Below are positions 1 through 8,374 of a DNA stretch of 46,556 bases, in pieces. This DNA is from Clostridia bacterium (GTDB lineage: Bacteria; Bacillota; Clostridia; TANB77; CAG-508), in NCBI GenBank assembly GCA_022796725.1, contig JAAWJE010000078.1, positions 1-46,556 of the forward strand, in the 5' to 3' direction. The position numbers were made by a program, and so were the translations under genes. Within the stretch, counting starts at the first letter, position 1; each line of letters starts with the position of its first letter. Under the pieces are notes generated by a model. It had not been told where the DNA came from. It searched no databases and saw only the letters and a program-made list of their open reading frames with translations.

Positions 1-175
1 AAATTAGTAGCTTAGAAAAAAATAAAATCAATAATCATTTTATATCCAGATATTTTAACTTATAGTGTCGTTTCTATTTTTATAATATATACTTTTATAG
101 TATATGATAGTTAAAAATAAAAGTATAGATAAAATAAAAAATGACAAAATTAGATATTAATAGCAGAAAATGGTA

Positions 176-204
176 TTGAAAAAATTTTTTCTATATGTTA
201 TAAA
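176..204 (+). promoter_or_regulatory. Candidate sigma-A promoter for the 37-aa ORF and cdaA
   Basis: TTGAAA and TATAAA are separated by 17 bases, about 40 bases upstream of the first small ORF. A second TATAAT at 213-218 lacks a good -35. The first 175 bases of the window hold no gene that I can support. Confidence 0.4.
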
Positions 205-246
205 TAAAATGATATAATACATAAGAAGATAGAAAGGAAGTTTAAA

Positions 247-360
247 ATGGATAAAAAGAAAATATTTATGAAAATTATGACTTGGATTATTGTAGGTGGA
301 TTATTAGTTGCATTATTAGTTCCAACAATATATCAAATTACTATGATGATTAAAGGATAG
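247..360 (+). CDS. Small 37-aa single-pass membrane protein
   Basis: This ORF is too short for the supplied track. ATG at 247 follows a good Shine-Dalgarno (AGGAAG, spacing about 6) and encodes 37 residues: a basic N-terminus (MDKKKIFMK) and one hydrophobic helix (roughly residues 10-30, WIIVGGLLVALLVP), with a short lysine-containing tail. It lies 25 bases before cdaA, with no terminator between, so the two are probably co-transcribed. The shape resembles the tiny DUF4044/Prli42-like membrane proteins of Firmicutes, but I cannot assign it to either. The base composition matches the neighbours. Function unknown. Confidence 0.6.
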   Translation: MDKKKIFMKIMTWIIVGGLLVALLVPTIYQITMMIKG

Positions 361-385
361 TAAAAAAATAAGATTGGAGTGAATA

Positions 386-1255
386 ATGAGTTCATTAATT
401 GAAGGATTTGATAGACTTGTTGATATAAATATTACAGAATATATAAAAAATTTATTTTATCATCCTTTTAATGTAGCAATGTTTATATTAGATATTGCAA
501 TAGTTGTTTTTTGTATAATAAACATGGCAAAATTAATCAAAGATACAAGAGCATGGCAATTGTTAAAAGGAATATTTTTAATATTATTTGCAACATTTAT
601 AAGTAAGGTATTAAAACTAACAATAGTAAATTATATATTAACACAATTTATGACATGTTTTGTATTTGCATTAATAGTAATATTTCAACCAGAACTTAGA
701 AGAATGCTTGAACAATTAGGAACAGGTAAATTTAGAAGAGTTTTTGGAATTGAAATAAAAACATCTGATATAAAAATGAAGGAACAAATATATAAAGTAG
801 CAATAGCTGCAACAGAAATGTCAAATTCGAAAACAGGTGCTTTAATAGTTTTTGAAAGAGATATAAGATTAAATGATATAATAAGTACAGGTATAGAATT
901 AAATGCAGAAGTTTCGCCACAACTATTAGTAAATTTATTTGTTACAAGAACACCTCTTCATGATGGAGCAGTAATTATAAGTAACAATAAAATATCTGCT
1001 GCTTCTTGTATGCTACCCCTTTCAAATGATTCTAGTATTCCACAAGAATTAGGAACTAGACATAGAGCTGCAATAGGAATTTCAAAAGAAACAGATGCTG
1101 TAGTTGTTATAGTATCAGAAGAAACTGGGAAAATATCTATTGCTAAGGATGGAACTTTAATAGCAGATGTAAAAAACGAAACATTAAAGAAAATTTTAAT
1201 AAAAAATTTAATCACGGAAAAAAATAAAACAGATGAAAAAGTAAAAAATGAATAA
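386..1255 (+). CDS. cdaA: Diadenylate cyclase CdaA (c-di-AMP synthase)
   Basis: Condenses two ATP to cyclic di-AMP, the essential second messenger that controls potassium/osmotic balance and wall homeostasis in Firmicutes. The 289-aa protein has the CdaA layout: three N-terminal membrane helices (about residues 25-105) and then a cytoplasmic DAC domain (about 120-265) with both signature motifs, DGA (in LHDGAVII) and RHR (in TRHRAAIG). ATG 386 is preceded by GGAGTG. In most Firmicutes cdaA is followed by cdaR (YbbR) and glmM; here the next gene is instead a secreted FN3/transglutaminase-like protein, and no cdaR or glmM is in the window. Identification is secure from motifs and topology. Confidence 0.95.
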   Translation: MSSLIEGFDRLVDINITEYIKNLFYHPFNVAMFILDIAIVVFCIINMAKLIKDTRAWQLLKGIFLILFATFISKVLKLTIVNYILTQFMTCFVFALIVIFQPELRRMLEQLGTGKFRRVFGIEIKTSDIKMKEQIYKVAIAATEMSNSKTGALIVFERDIRLNDIISTGIELNAEVSPQLLVNLFVTRTPLHDGAVIISNNKISAASCMLPLSNDSSIPQELGTRHRAAIGISKETDAVVVIVSEETGKISIAKDGTLIADVKNETLKKILIKNLITEKNKTDEKVKNE

Positions 1256-1299
1256 GTATATAAACTTAATTATTTTTATAATAAAAGGAGGATAAAAAA

Positions 1300-3495
1300 A
1301 TGAAGAACAAAAGCAAAAAATTGCTAGTTGAAATTGCATTTATTTTAGCATTTATAATAATGAGTAATTTTAATATAGCAAAAGCAGCAGATTATGTACC
1401 AAATATAAGTACATGTATGCCAAAGGTCAATGGGATACATGAGTATGCAGGGCAACAAATAAAACCAGAAGTTGGTTTTAATAGAAATCTTACAGAAGGA
1501 ACAGATTACATTGTAGAATATAAATCTACAGATTTAAAGAATCCAGGAACAAAAAAATTAATTGTTAAAGGAATTCACAATTATTATGGTGAAGTTGAAT
1601 TAACTTATGTAATAAAACCTGCACCAATGAGAGATGTAACAATTACAAATGTTACTGAATCTACAATAACTATAGGTTGGAAAGTATGGGAAAATGGAGC
1701 AGACAAATATTTAGTAGGAATAAAAGATGAAAATAAAAATACTTGGAAACAAGTAGAACCAGTAAAAAATGAATGTACTTTAAATAATTTAGAAGGTGGA
1801 AAGACTTATACTATTGGAGTTGTACCAGCATATTATGAAAAAGAAGAAAAGAAAGATTATGAAGGTAATTATTCATTTGCTACAACAATAACAACACCAA
1901 ATAGAGTAAAAAATTTAAAAACAAGTATTATTAATACTACACAAACAAGAATTACTTGGAATGGAAATAAAGAAGCTAAATACAAAGTTTATTACCTAAA
2001 TGAAGGTGAAAGTAACTGGGTAGAAGCTGGAGAAACAGAAGAAGAATATTTTGATATAAATACTACTGATTTAAAAGGTGAATATAAGGTAAAAGTTATA
2101 GCTTATGTAACAAGAGATGGACAAAATGTTGATTCACAAGAAGCTATTTTCTCAAATTCTATGTTACCAAAAGCACCAGTTCAAGGTCCAACGATATTAT
2201 TAAATGATGGAATACAAATAAAATGGACTTCTTCAGAAAATGTAAAAGGATATGTTATATATAGAATTAGTACAATAGATACAGCTTATAGAAAAATAGC
2301 AACAGTAGGTGGTTCAATACGTACATATACTGATAAAAATGTTGTAACAGGTAGAATATATCAATATAAAATAGTAGCTTTTAATGAAGTTACTGGTAGT
2401 ACATATTATGGTAAATATTCAAATGTTAGAAGTAGATTAATGATTGTGAGACCTAGTAAATTAAGTGTAACTACTTATCCTACAAGTGCAAAAATTACTT
2501 GGTCAAAAGTTACAAATGCAAAAGGATATAAAATATATAGAGCAAAATCTACTAAAGGACCATATTATTTAATTAAAACAGTAAAAGGAAATTCAATATT
2601 TTCTTATACTGATAAAAATTTATCAAGATATAAAAATTATTACTATAAAGTAAGAACATATTATATAAATAATTCAAAAACATATTATAGCAATTACACA
2701 GGATATGCTGCTAAATATCCTCTAGCAAAAGTTAATTTAAAATCAGCTACATATAGTTCAAAAAAATATAATAAATTAACTTGGAGCAAAGTTAAATATG
2801 CAAATGGATATCAAGTTTGGAGATCAACTTCAAAAAATGGAACTTATAAAAAAGTAGCGACTGTAAAGGGAAATGCAAAAGTATCTTATAAAGATAAGAA
2901 AATAACACCAGGTGTAACTTACTACTATAAAGTAAGAGCATATAAAGGAGATTTAAGAGGTCAATATTCAGTAATAAAAACAAGAACTACTGGAACAGTA
3001 GCACAACAATTAAATAGAATAAAATTGAAAACTAAATCAACTGGTGATAAAAAAATAGATGCTATTTTAAATAAAATGGTAAAGAGAGCTATTACAAGAG
3101 AAGGTATGTCAAATTATGAAAAAGCAAAAGCTTTATATGCTTATGTACAAAAGAATTTGAATACTAAAGATGGATTTAGTAGCAATCATTTTGCAGGAAC
3201 ATATTGCGAACTATTAAGATATATTGGTATAAATGCTAATTGTATATATGGAAAATTTAAGACAAAGAGTGGATGGTCAGGACATCTTTGGGTAGAATAT
3301 TCTATAAATGGAACAACATATATTTGTGATGTAAATATAGATAATTCTTATATGAAAAAGAATAAAGGAAAAGTACAATATCAACTATTCTTAAAGAAAA
3401 AATCTTCATTGACTTCAAAATATAAAAATGGAGTTAAATCATCTCATTATTTAGTAGATATATTTACAAAAAAGGTTGTTAAGATAACTAAATAG
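1300..3495 (+). CDS. Secreted FN3-repeat protein with C-terminal transglutaminase-like domain
   Basis: A 731-aa exported protein. Residues 1-30 form a signal peptide (lysine-rich start, hydrophobic core, AKA-A cleavage region). The middle carries an N-terminal MBG-like beta domain and four or five fibronectin type III-like modules (about 105-570) with recurring phrases such as ITWSKV, GYKIYR and YYYKVR. The C-terminus (about 590-700) is transglutaminase/cysteine-protease-like with a visible triad: Cys636 (GTYCELL), His662 (SGHLWVEY) and Asp677 (CDVNID). Such proteins act on the cell surface, processing or cross-linking wall or proteins; substrate unknown. Strong SD AAAGGAGG. It follows cdaA by 44 bases and ends at a terminator. 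Domain calls are firm in type; the exact number of FN3 modules is an estimate. Confidence 0.85.
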   Translation: MKNKSKKLLVEIAFILAFIIMSNFNIAKAADYVPNISTCMPKVNGIHEYAGQQIKPEVGFNRNLTEGTDYIVEYKSTDLKNPGTKKLIVKGIHNYYGEVELTYVIKPAPMRDVTITNVTESTITIGWKVWENGADKYLVGIKDENKNTWKQVEPVKNECTLNNLEGGKTYTIGVVPAYYEKEEKKDYEGNYSFATTITTPNRVKNLKTSIINTTQTRITWNGNKEAKYKVYYLNEGESNWVEAGETEEEYFDINTTDLKGEYKVKVIAYVTRDGQNVDSQEAIFSNSMLPKAPVQGPTILLNDGIQIKWTSSENVKGYVIYRISTIDTAYRKIATVGGSIRTYTDKNVVTGRIYQYKIVAFNEVTGSTYYGKYSNVRSRLMIVRPSKLSVTTYPTSAKITWSKVTNAKGYKIYRAKSTKGPYYLIKTVKGNSIFSYTDKNLSRYKNYYYKVRTYYINNSKTYYSNYTGYAAKYPLAKVNLKSATYSSKKYNKLTWSKVKYANGYQVWRSTSKNGTYKKVATVKGNAKVSYKDKKITPGVTYYYKVRAYKGDLRGQYSVIKTRTTGTVAQQLNRIKLKTKSTGDKKIDAILNKMVKRAITREGMSNYEKAKALYAYVQKNLNTKDGFSSNHFAGTYCELLRYIGINANCIYGKFKTKSGWSGHLWVEYSINGTTYICDVNIDNSYMKKNKGKVQYQLFLKKKSSLTSKYKNGVKSSHYLVDIFTKKVVKITK

Positions 3496-3504
3496 AAAAT
3501 AAAA

Positions 3505-3538
3505 AACAAAGAGGATTTTATATCTTCTTTGTTTTTTT
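3505..3538 (+). terminator. Intrinsic terminator after the FN3/transglutaminase gene
   Basis: A 12-bp stem (AACAAAGAGGAT with ATCTTCTTTGTT, one wobble) is followed by a T run. It overlaps the end of the convergent HAD gene and may serve both strands. Confidence 0.8.
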
Positions 3539-4409
3539 ATAAATTAAATTTTATATTATTATCATTAAAATCTATAAATTTATATACAGCTTCTGCAAAA
3601 GCACCTTGAGAGACATTATTTTTAGTAGTATATGTTGCAACATTTTTAATTTCATCATAAGCATTTGCAACAGCAACTCCAATTCCTGAATGTTTTATCA
3701 TACTAAAATCATTTAAGTTATCACCAACTGCCATTACTTCATCGTTTTTTAGTCCTAAATAATTTTTAAGAAAATCAAGTGCTTGGTTTTTATCAGTGTT
3801 TTTAGATGATATAGATAAGTATTCATATTCTTTATCTATTATCATATCTTTATATTTCCCAAATTTTGAAATTATTGTAATAGAAAGATTGTTGTTATGT
3901 AATAGTTTATCTTTTATATTATCTAAAGAAAAATCACTTGAAATTACTATTTGAAAAATGGATAAATTATTTTGCTTAATACATTCTAAAATATTATCAG
4001 TAATTAAAAATTTAGAATTAGAGAAAAAATTAAGTTTATAATTTCTGAGATCCATATATTTAAGTTTAGGTGTTATTATCTCTTTATCACTATAAGCATG
4101 AATATGAAGATTATATTTCTTGGCTATATTTATACAATTTTCAATTTGTTCTATTGAAAGTACATTTTTATAAATAGACTTTCCAGTTTTTAAATCAACT
4201 ATATGAGAACCATTACCAAATATACCATATTGAGCATCGAATTTTGAGCATAAAGATTTACTTATTGAATATGACTTTCCAGTGCAAATAGCAAAATTTA
4301 TATTTTGATTATTAATATCATTTATAGCAGTTATGTTATTAGGCGATATAAAATTATTTTCATCAATAATAGTACCATCTAAATCACTTGCAATTAATTT
4401 AATACTCAT
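3537..4409 (-). CDS. Cof-type HAD-IIB family phosphatase
   Basis: A cytosolic haloacid dehalogenase-superfamily hydrolase that dephosphorylates small metabolites such as sugar phosphates or nucleotides; exact substrate unknown. The 290-aa protein has motif I DLDGT (Asp9 nucleophile, Asp11 acid) near the N-terminus, a Ser/Thr motif II (CTGKS, about residue 42-46), a C2-type cap in the middle, and motif IV GDNLNDFSMI followed by GVAVANA near the C-terminus, typical of the Cof/YidA group. It is transcribed alone, convergent with the FN3 gene and divergent from the AraC regulator. The SD AGGTGA precedes the ATG. Confidence 0.88.
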   Translation of the reverse strand: MSIKLIASDLDGTIIDENNFISPNNITAINDINNQNINFAICTGKSYSISKSLCSKFDAQYGIFGNGSHIVDLKTGKSIYKNVLSIEQIENCINIAKKYNLHIHAYSDKEIITPKLKYMDLRNYKLNFFSNSKFLITDNILECIKQNNLSIFQIVISSDFSLDNIKDKLLHNNNLSITIISKFGKYKDMIIDKEYEYLSISSKNTDKNQALDFLKNYLGLKNDEVMAVGDNLNDFSMIKHSGIGVAVANAYDEIKNVATYTTKNNVSQGAFAEAVYKFIDFNDNNIKFNL

Positions 4410-4487
4410 AAAATCACCTACAATATGATAATATTTTTAAAAAATTATATAATAAAAATGTTATAATCGCAAGTAAAAGTAATAACA

Positions 4488-4516
4488 TTGATGAAAACTT
4501 AATAAGGTGGTATAAT
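4488..4516 (+). promoter_or_regulatory. Sigma-A promoter of the AraC-family gene
   Basis: TTGATG, 17-base spacer, TATAAT, about 22 bases upstream of the ATG at 4539. Confidence 0.6.
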
Positions 4517-4538
4517 ATTCGGAATTGGAGATGAAAAA

Positions 4539-5351
4539 ATGAATATATATAAATTATTAAATGAAGCAGTTGATTATATAGAAAATAATTTAGAAGAAAA
4601 AATTGAATATAAAAAAATAGCTCAAATAATGGGAATGAATGAATATTCTATGCAAACTATATTTTATGCTATGTGTAATATTTCATTATCTGATTATATT
4701 AGAAAAAGGAGATTATCAAATGCAGGATATGACTTATATAATACAGACAGAACAATATTAGAAATAGCATTAAAATATCAATATAACAATGCAACATCAT
4801 TTTCAAGAGCTTTTGAAAAGCTTTATGGAATAAAACCAAGTAAAATAAGAAATAATCCAAATGGATTAAAAATGTATTTAAGAATTAAATTTGATGAAAA
4901 AGAAGAGGTAAACAAATGTATAGAATATAGTATAATAGATATTGAAGAATTAGAACTTTATGGAATAGGAAAAAAAACAACAGTAGATAAGATAAGTATA
5001 GATGCTCCAAAGTTTTGGAAATTAAAATATAAACAATATGGGGAAAAATATGGGGAATTTGACTATGGAATGACTTCTTATGTAGATAGATTTAATAATG
5101 AGAATTGCGAATATTATGTTTTGTATAATAGAAAAGTAGAAGAGAAAGATTTAAAAAAAATAATTATACCAAAAAGCAAATGGATAAAAATAGGTATAAA
5201 TTCACAAAAAGCACTAGATATACAGAGTGTAACTAATAAATTTTATAAAGAATTTATACCAAGTTCATCTTATAAATTTAGAGAATTACCAGAACTTGAA
5301 CATTATCATGATGGAATAGTTGATTTTTTAATACCAATAGAAGAAAACTGA
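4539..5351 (+). CDS. AraC-family transcriptional regulator with GyrI-like effector domain
   Basis: A 270-aa regulator. Residues 1-105 form the AraC double helix-turn-helix: first HTH around DYIENNLEEKIEYKKIAQIM, second in ILEIALKYQYNNATSFSRAF and then the conserved GIKPSKIR tail. Residues 115-270 look like the GyrI-like/Cass2 small-molecule binding fold (ends in HDGIVDFLIPI). This N-terminal HTH plus C-terminal effector-domain order is that of the Rob/BmrR-type effector-binding AraC group, which usually responds to drugs or other small ligands. A target is not evident. The gene stands alone between its own promoter and terminator and is divergent from the HAD gene. SD GGAGATG. Confidence 0.85.
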   Translation: MNIYKLLNEAVDYIENNLEEKIEYKKIAQIMGMNEYSMQTIFYAMCNISLSDYIRKRRLSNAGYDLYNTDRTILEIALKYQYNNATSFSRAFEKLYGIKPSKIRNNPNGLKMYLRIKFDEKEEVNKCIEYSIIDIEELELYGIGKKTTVDKISIDAPKFWKLKYKQYGEKYGEFDYGMTSYVDRFNNENCEYYVLYNRKVEEKDLKKIIIPKSKWIKIGINSQKALDIQSVTNKFYKEFIPSSSYKFRELPELEHYHDGIVDFLIPIEEN

Positions 5352-5384
5352 TTTTTTTCATAAGAAAAATGTCAGTTTTTTTTT
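5344..5384 (+). terminator. Intrinsic terminator after the AraC-family gene
   Basis: AAAACTGA pairs with TCAGTTTT, with an inner A/T stem, followed by a run of T. It overlaps the stop codon and separates the regulator from the ATPase operon. Confidence 0.8.
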
Positions 5385-5420
5385 GTGATTTTTTATATAA
5401 TTACTACTGTGGAGGGTTAT

Positions 5421-7307
5421 ATGAAAAAATATGTATCAGAAATATTTTTAACTACCGATTTTGTAAATGAAGATGAATGGCTTAAATTTATATTAGAAAT
5501 ATCAAGATTAAATGGTATTTTTAATAAGTGGAAGATAGTTATTGAAATAGAAAGAAATTTAGTAAAATATTATATAATAACCAAAAGAAAGATTCCTACT
5601 ATATTAGGCGTATCAGGCAGTTTTTTTATAAAAAATATAGATAATATAGAAAATCAAAAAACAAAATTATATCCAGTATATATGGTAAAAAATAATGAAA
5701 ATAATATAGTAGAAATATACGAAAAAAGCGAAGCAAAATATAATAAAAAAGTAAAAAGAATTGAAATAAAAATAATACCATTTAAACAAAACAATTATAT
5801 TACTAAAACACATTTATATTTTGGAAATGATGAAAAAATTTTTTATAAGAGAAAAGCAGTATTTTTTATTCCACATATAGCAATTAGTATTGATTATACA
5901 AAACATAATAGGTTTTTATATAAGAAAGATGGAGTAAAATATTTAAAAATACAAAAATCAGTAAAAATCTTTAATAAAGAAAAAAATAATGATGATATAT
6001 TAGAAATAAATGCGTTTCCATATTTTGAAGAAAAATATTATTTGAATATAAATGACTATGATTTTAATAAACATTCTTTAATTGTTGGAGCAAGTGGAAG
6101 TGGAAAATCAAAATTAATAGCGTCATTTATAGAGAGAATTTATGAAAACAAAGCTATTAGAGATGATTATAAAATAGTTGTTATAGACCCACATAGTTCA
6201 CTAGAAGAAGATATAGGAGGAATGGAAAGCTTAAAAATTATAGATATGAAATCAACTGAAACATCAATGAATTTATTATCTAATAAGAGTGAAAATGTAA
6301 GTAGTAATACAGAAATACTAATGACAATTTTTAAAACAATTTTAGGAGAAGAATATAATTCAAGATTAGAGAGGGTACTAAGACATTCCATATATTTATT
6401 ATTAAAAGAAAAGTTATTAAGTTTTGAAAATTTAAGAAAATTATTATCACAATCAGAATATAGAAATAAATTAGTTAAAGATTCAGAAGATATAGAAGTG
6501 CATATAAAAGAGTTTTTCTTAACTGATTTTAAGGAAATAAAATCATCTTCATATCAAGAGGCAATATCTCCAATTATAGCAATAATAGATGAAATGCAGA
6601 TGCTTCCAGGATTTAAAGAAGGGAAAGATATAAATGATTTTGAAGATACAATAGAAAAAAATTTTTCTACGATATTTTCAATAAATCAGGCAGTATTGGG
6701 AGAAAAAGTAACTAAAATTATTTCTGGACTGATTATGGGACTTATGTTTAGTCTAGTACAAAGAAGAAGATTTGATAAAAATATAATATTTATAATTGAT
6801 GAAATAGCAGTTGTAGAAAATCCTATACTAATTAGTTTATTATCAGAGGCTAGAAAGTATAATTTATCTTTAATTGTTAGTGGACAGTATTTAGGTCAAG
6901 TCAGTAAAGAACTAAGAGATGCTATATTTACAAATGTATATAATTATTATTCTTTTAGAATATCAAGAGAAGATGCAATGCTTCTAAATAATCATATGCA
7001 AATGGAAATGGCAGTAAAAAATACATATAATAATAGAATTAAATTGCTGACAGAACTTCCAAATAGAGAATGTATAGTAAGAATTAGTAAAAATGGAATT
7101 CTTATACCAGCTTTTAGATGTAAGACATTAGATTTTAGACCAATTCCAAAAGAAAAAAATCAGATATTACATAAAATAGTAAGGGAAAGTATATTAAAAA
7201 AAGATATAGAAATAAAAGAATTTAATTTTGAAATAGGAGATGACATAGATATAAAAAGTATAATGTCTTCTCAATCTACAAGTAGGAGGAAAATAAAATA
7301 TGAATAA
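5421..7307 (+). CDS. HerA/FtsK-like P-loop ATPase (conjugation/DNA-pump type), unknown system
   Basis: I choose ATG 5421 (628 aa) over the track start at 5385 because GGAGGG lies 5-10 bases upstream and the 12 extra residues are not needed. Residues 1-200 are a beta-rich N-terminal region without a motif I recognise. The ATPase core follows: Walker A GASGSGKS at 223-230, a VVIDPH strand soon after, Walker B IIFIIDE with Asp460-Glu461, then a sensor-like VSGQYLGQ segment. This arrangement is that of HerA/VirB4/TraG-class hexameric ATPases, which pump or remodel DNA or protein. No transmembrane helix is evident. The next gene overlaps its end by 8 bases, so the two are translationally coupled. 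No relaxase, nuclease (NurA) or secretion genes are nearby. Family-level call only. Confidence 0.75.
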   Translation: MKKYVSEIFLTTDFVNEDEWLKFILEISRLNGIFNKWKIVIEIERNLVKYYIITKRKIPTILGVSGSFFIKNIDNIENQKTKLYPVYMVKNNENNIVEIYEKSEAKYNKKVKRIEIKIIPFKQNNYITKTHLYFGNDEKIFYKRKAVFFIPHIAISIDYTKHNRFLYKKDGVKYLKIQKSVKIFNKEKNNDDILEINAFPYFEEKYYLNINDYDFNKHSLIVGASGSGKSKLIASFIERIYENKAIRDDYKIVVIDPHSSLEEDIGGMESLKIIDMKSTETSMNLLSNKSENVSSNTEILMTIFKTILGEEYNSRLERVLRHSIYLLLKEKLLSFENLRKLLSQSEYRNKLVKDSEDIEVHIKEFFLTDFKEIKSSSYQEAISPIIAIIDEMQMLPGFKEGKDINDFEDTIEKNFSTIFSINQAVLGEKVTKIISGLIMGLMFSLVQRRRFDKNIIFIIDEIAVVENPILISLLSEARKYNLSLIVSGQYLGQVSKELRDAIFTNVYNYYSFRISREDAMLLNNHMQMEMAVKNTYNNRIKLLTELPNRECIVRISKNGILIPAFRCKTLDFRPIPKEKNQILHKIVRESILKKDIEIKEFNFEIGDDIDIKSIMSSQSTSRRKIKYE

Positions 7308-8004
7308 AGATGAAGTATTAGAAAACATTAATAAAATACTTTTAAATATTTTTGAAATAGAAAATCCATTTACAATAGAAGAAATATTAGAGAAATTTGC
7401 ATTTGATGTAAAACTCCCAAAAGAAGTAATTGATAGTGTAACAAAAGAAAAAACTTGGACAGAGATGGAAAATTCAACTAATTTTATAAAACAAGTTAAT
7501 ATGGAAAAATATGATGAATATAAAGGCTGGATGATTACAAAAAGAGATATAAAGTCAGTAAAAGATATAATACAGATATGGAATAAAATTAATTATATTA
7601 CAACAGAAAGAATATATAATTCAGAGAATGTGTCAGAAAGTGACACTATTTATGACTCAAATAATATTTATAGGTCAGTAGATTTGAGAAAATGCAAAAA
7701 TGCTATATTTTCAGATGGATGTGGTGATTGTGAAAGTATAATAGCGTGTCAAAGAACTGGATATTCAACTAATTGTATAAGGGTAGATGATTCAGGTACT
7801 TGTTCTAATAGCTATAATGTTATATGTTCTGCTAAAATAGTAAATTCCTTTTTTATTCAAGATTGTAATAGTTTATATGAATGTATGTTTTGTAGTCATA
7901 TAGCAAATAAAAGATATTGTATAGCAAATATGCAATTTGAAGAAAATGAATATCTTAAGATAAAAAAAGAAGTAGTAAAATGGATTTTAAAAAAGAGCAA
8001 TTAA
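7300..8004 (+). CDS. Cys-rich repeat protein (beta-helix-like), partner of the ATPase
   Basis: A 234-aa protein whose ATG lies inside the last codons of the ATPase gene, with its own SD (AGGAGG at 7284-7289). Residues 1-95 are helical and charged. Residues about 100-215 contain around a dozen cysteines in short repeating Ser/Asn/Cys/aromatic strands (GCGDCES, DDSGTCSNSYN, FFIQDCNSLYECMFC), as expected of a right-handed parallel beta-helix or stacked-strand solenoid. It ends with an NK-RYCIAN-QF-Y element. From memory this resembles uncharacterised Cys-rich proteins common in candidate-phyla-radiation genomes, often misannotated as CaiB/BaiF. No enzyme motif is visible. Cysteines may bind metal or form the solenoid core. 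Function unknown. Confidence 0.7.
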   Translation: MNKDEVLENINKILLNIFEIENPFTIEEILEKFAFDVKLPKEVIDSVTKEKTWTEMENSTNFIKQVNMEKYDEYKGWMITKRDIKSVKDIIQIWNKINYITTERIYNSENVSESDTIYDSNNIYRSVDLRKCKNAIFSDGCGDCESIIACQRTGYSTNCIRVDDSGTCSNSYNVICSAKIVNSFFIQDCNSLYECMFCSHIANKRYCIANMQFEENEYLKIKKEVVKWILKKSN

Positions 8005-8020
8005 TTAAAAAATAATTTTA

Positions 8021-8048
8021 TTGACTGATATAAAAAAAGTTATATAAT
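8021..8048 (+). promoter_or_regulatory. Promoter of a short orphan transcript
   Basis: TTGACT, 16-base spacer, TATAAT, just after the Cys-rich gene and far from any start codon. It points into the 370-base gap, at a terminator about 70 bases beyond the expected start site. Confidence 0.5.
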
Positions 8049-8054
8049 CTAATA

Positions 8055-8146
8055 AAATAAAGAAGGAATGTATTTATTAAAAGTTTGATAAGTTGTACCC
8101 ATAAATGGGCATAGTAAAGACTAGAGGTGCTACTCTAGTCTTTTTT
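8055..8146 (+). ncRNA. Candidate ~90-nt small RNA
   Basis: Bounded by the promoter at 8021-8048 and a strong terminator. It holds a small CCCA-TAAA-TGGG hairpin (8098-8109) and the GC-richer terminator stem. No convincing ORF: only a 9-codon TTG-started frame without a spaced SD. It matches no riboswitch class that I can recall. It could be an independent sRNA, or a decayed leader. The rest of the gap to 8374 holds the second copy of a 12-base repeat and the truA promoter, with nothing else seen. Confidence 0.4.
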
Positions 8147-8211
8147 ACGTATTAATCAAACATCTTAAGGATATGATAAATCAAGATTAATGCAATCAAT
8201 TTGATAAGTTG
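8084..8211 (+). repeat. Direct repeat TTTGATAAGTTG, two copies 116 bases apart
   Basis: Exact 12-base copies lie at 8084-8095 and 8200-8211, flanking the terminator of the candidate small RNA. They could be footprints of an excised element, a duplicated regulatory site, or chance in AT-rich DNA. Confidence 0.5.
8117..8146 (+). terminator. Strong intrinsic terminator in the gap before truA
   Basis: AAGACTAGAG pairs perfectly with CTCTAGTCTT over a 6-base loop (GTGCTA), followed by six T. Confidence 0.85.
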
Positions 8212-8312
8212 CTAAATAAACTTTTACATCCTTTTAGAAATTGAGTACTTAGATAGTATAAAACGAAAAATTAATATATACAGTGATTTATCTGAAAATA
8301 ACAATTTATGTA

Positions 8313-8341
8313 TTGACTTTTATATAAGACTGTACTTAAAT
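8313..8341 (+). promoter_or_regulatory. Candidate truA promoter
   Basis: TTGACT, 17-base spacer, TTAAAT, ending 33 bases before the truA ATG. Confidence 0.4.
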
Positions 8342-8374
8342 TAAAAAGTAATATAAAAATAAATGGAGTGAAAA

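Noticed and set aside
8086-8115. TTG-started 9-codon frame (MISCTHKWA) as a leader peptide in the orphan transcript
   Set aside because: No spaced SD and no downstream gene within the same transcript to regulate.
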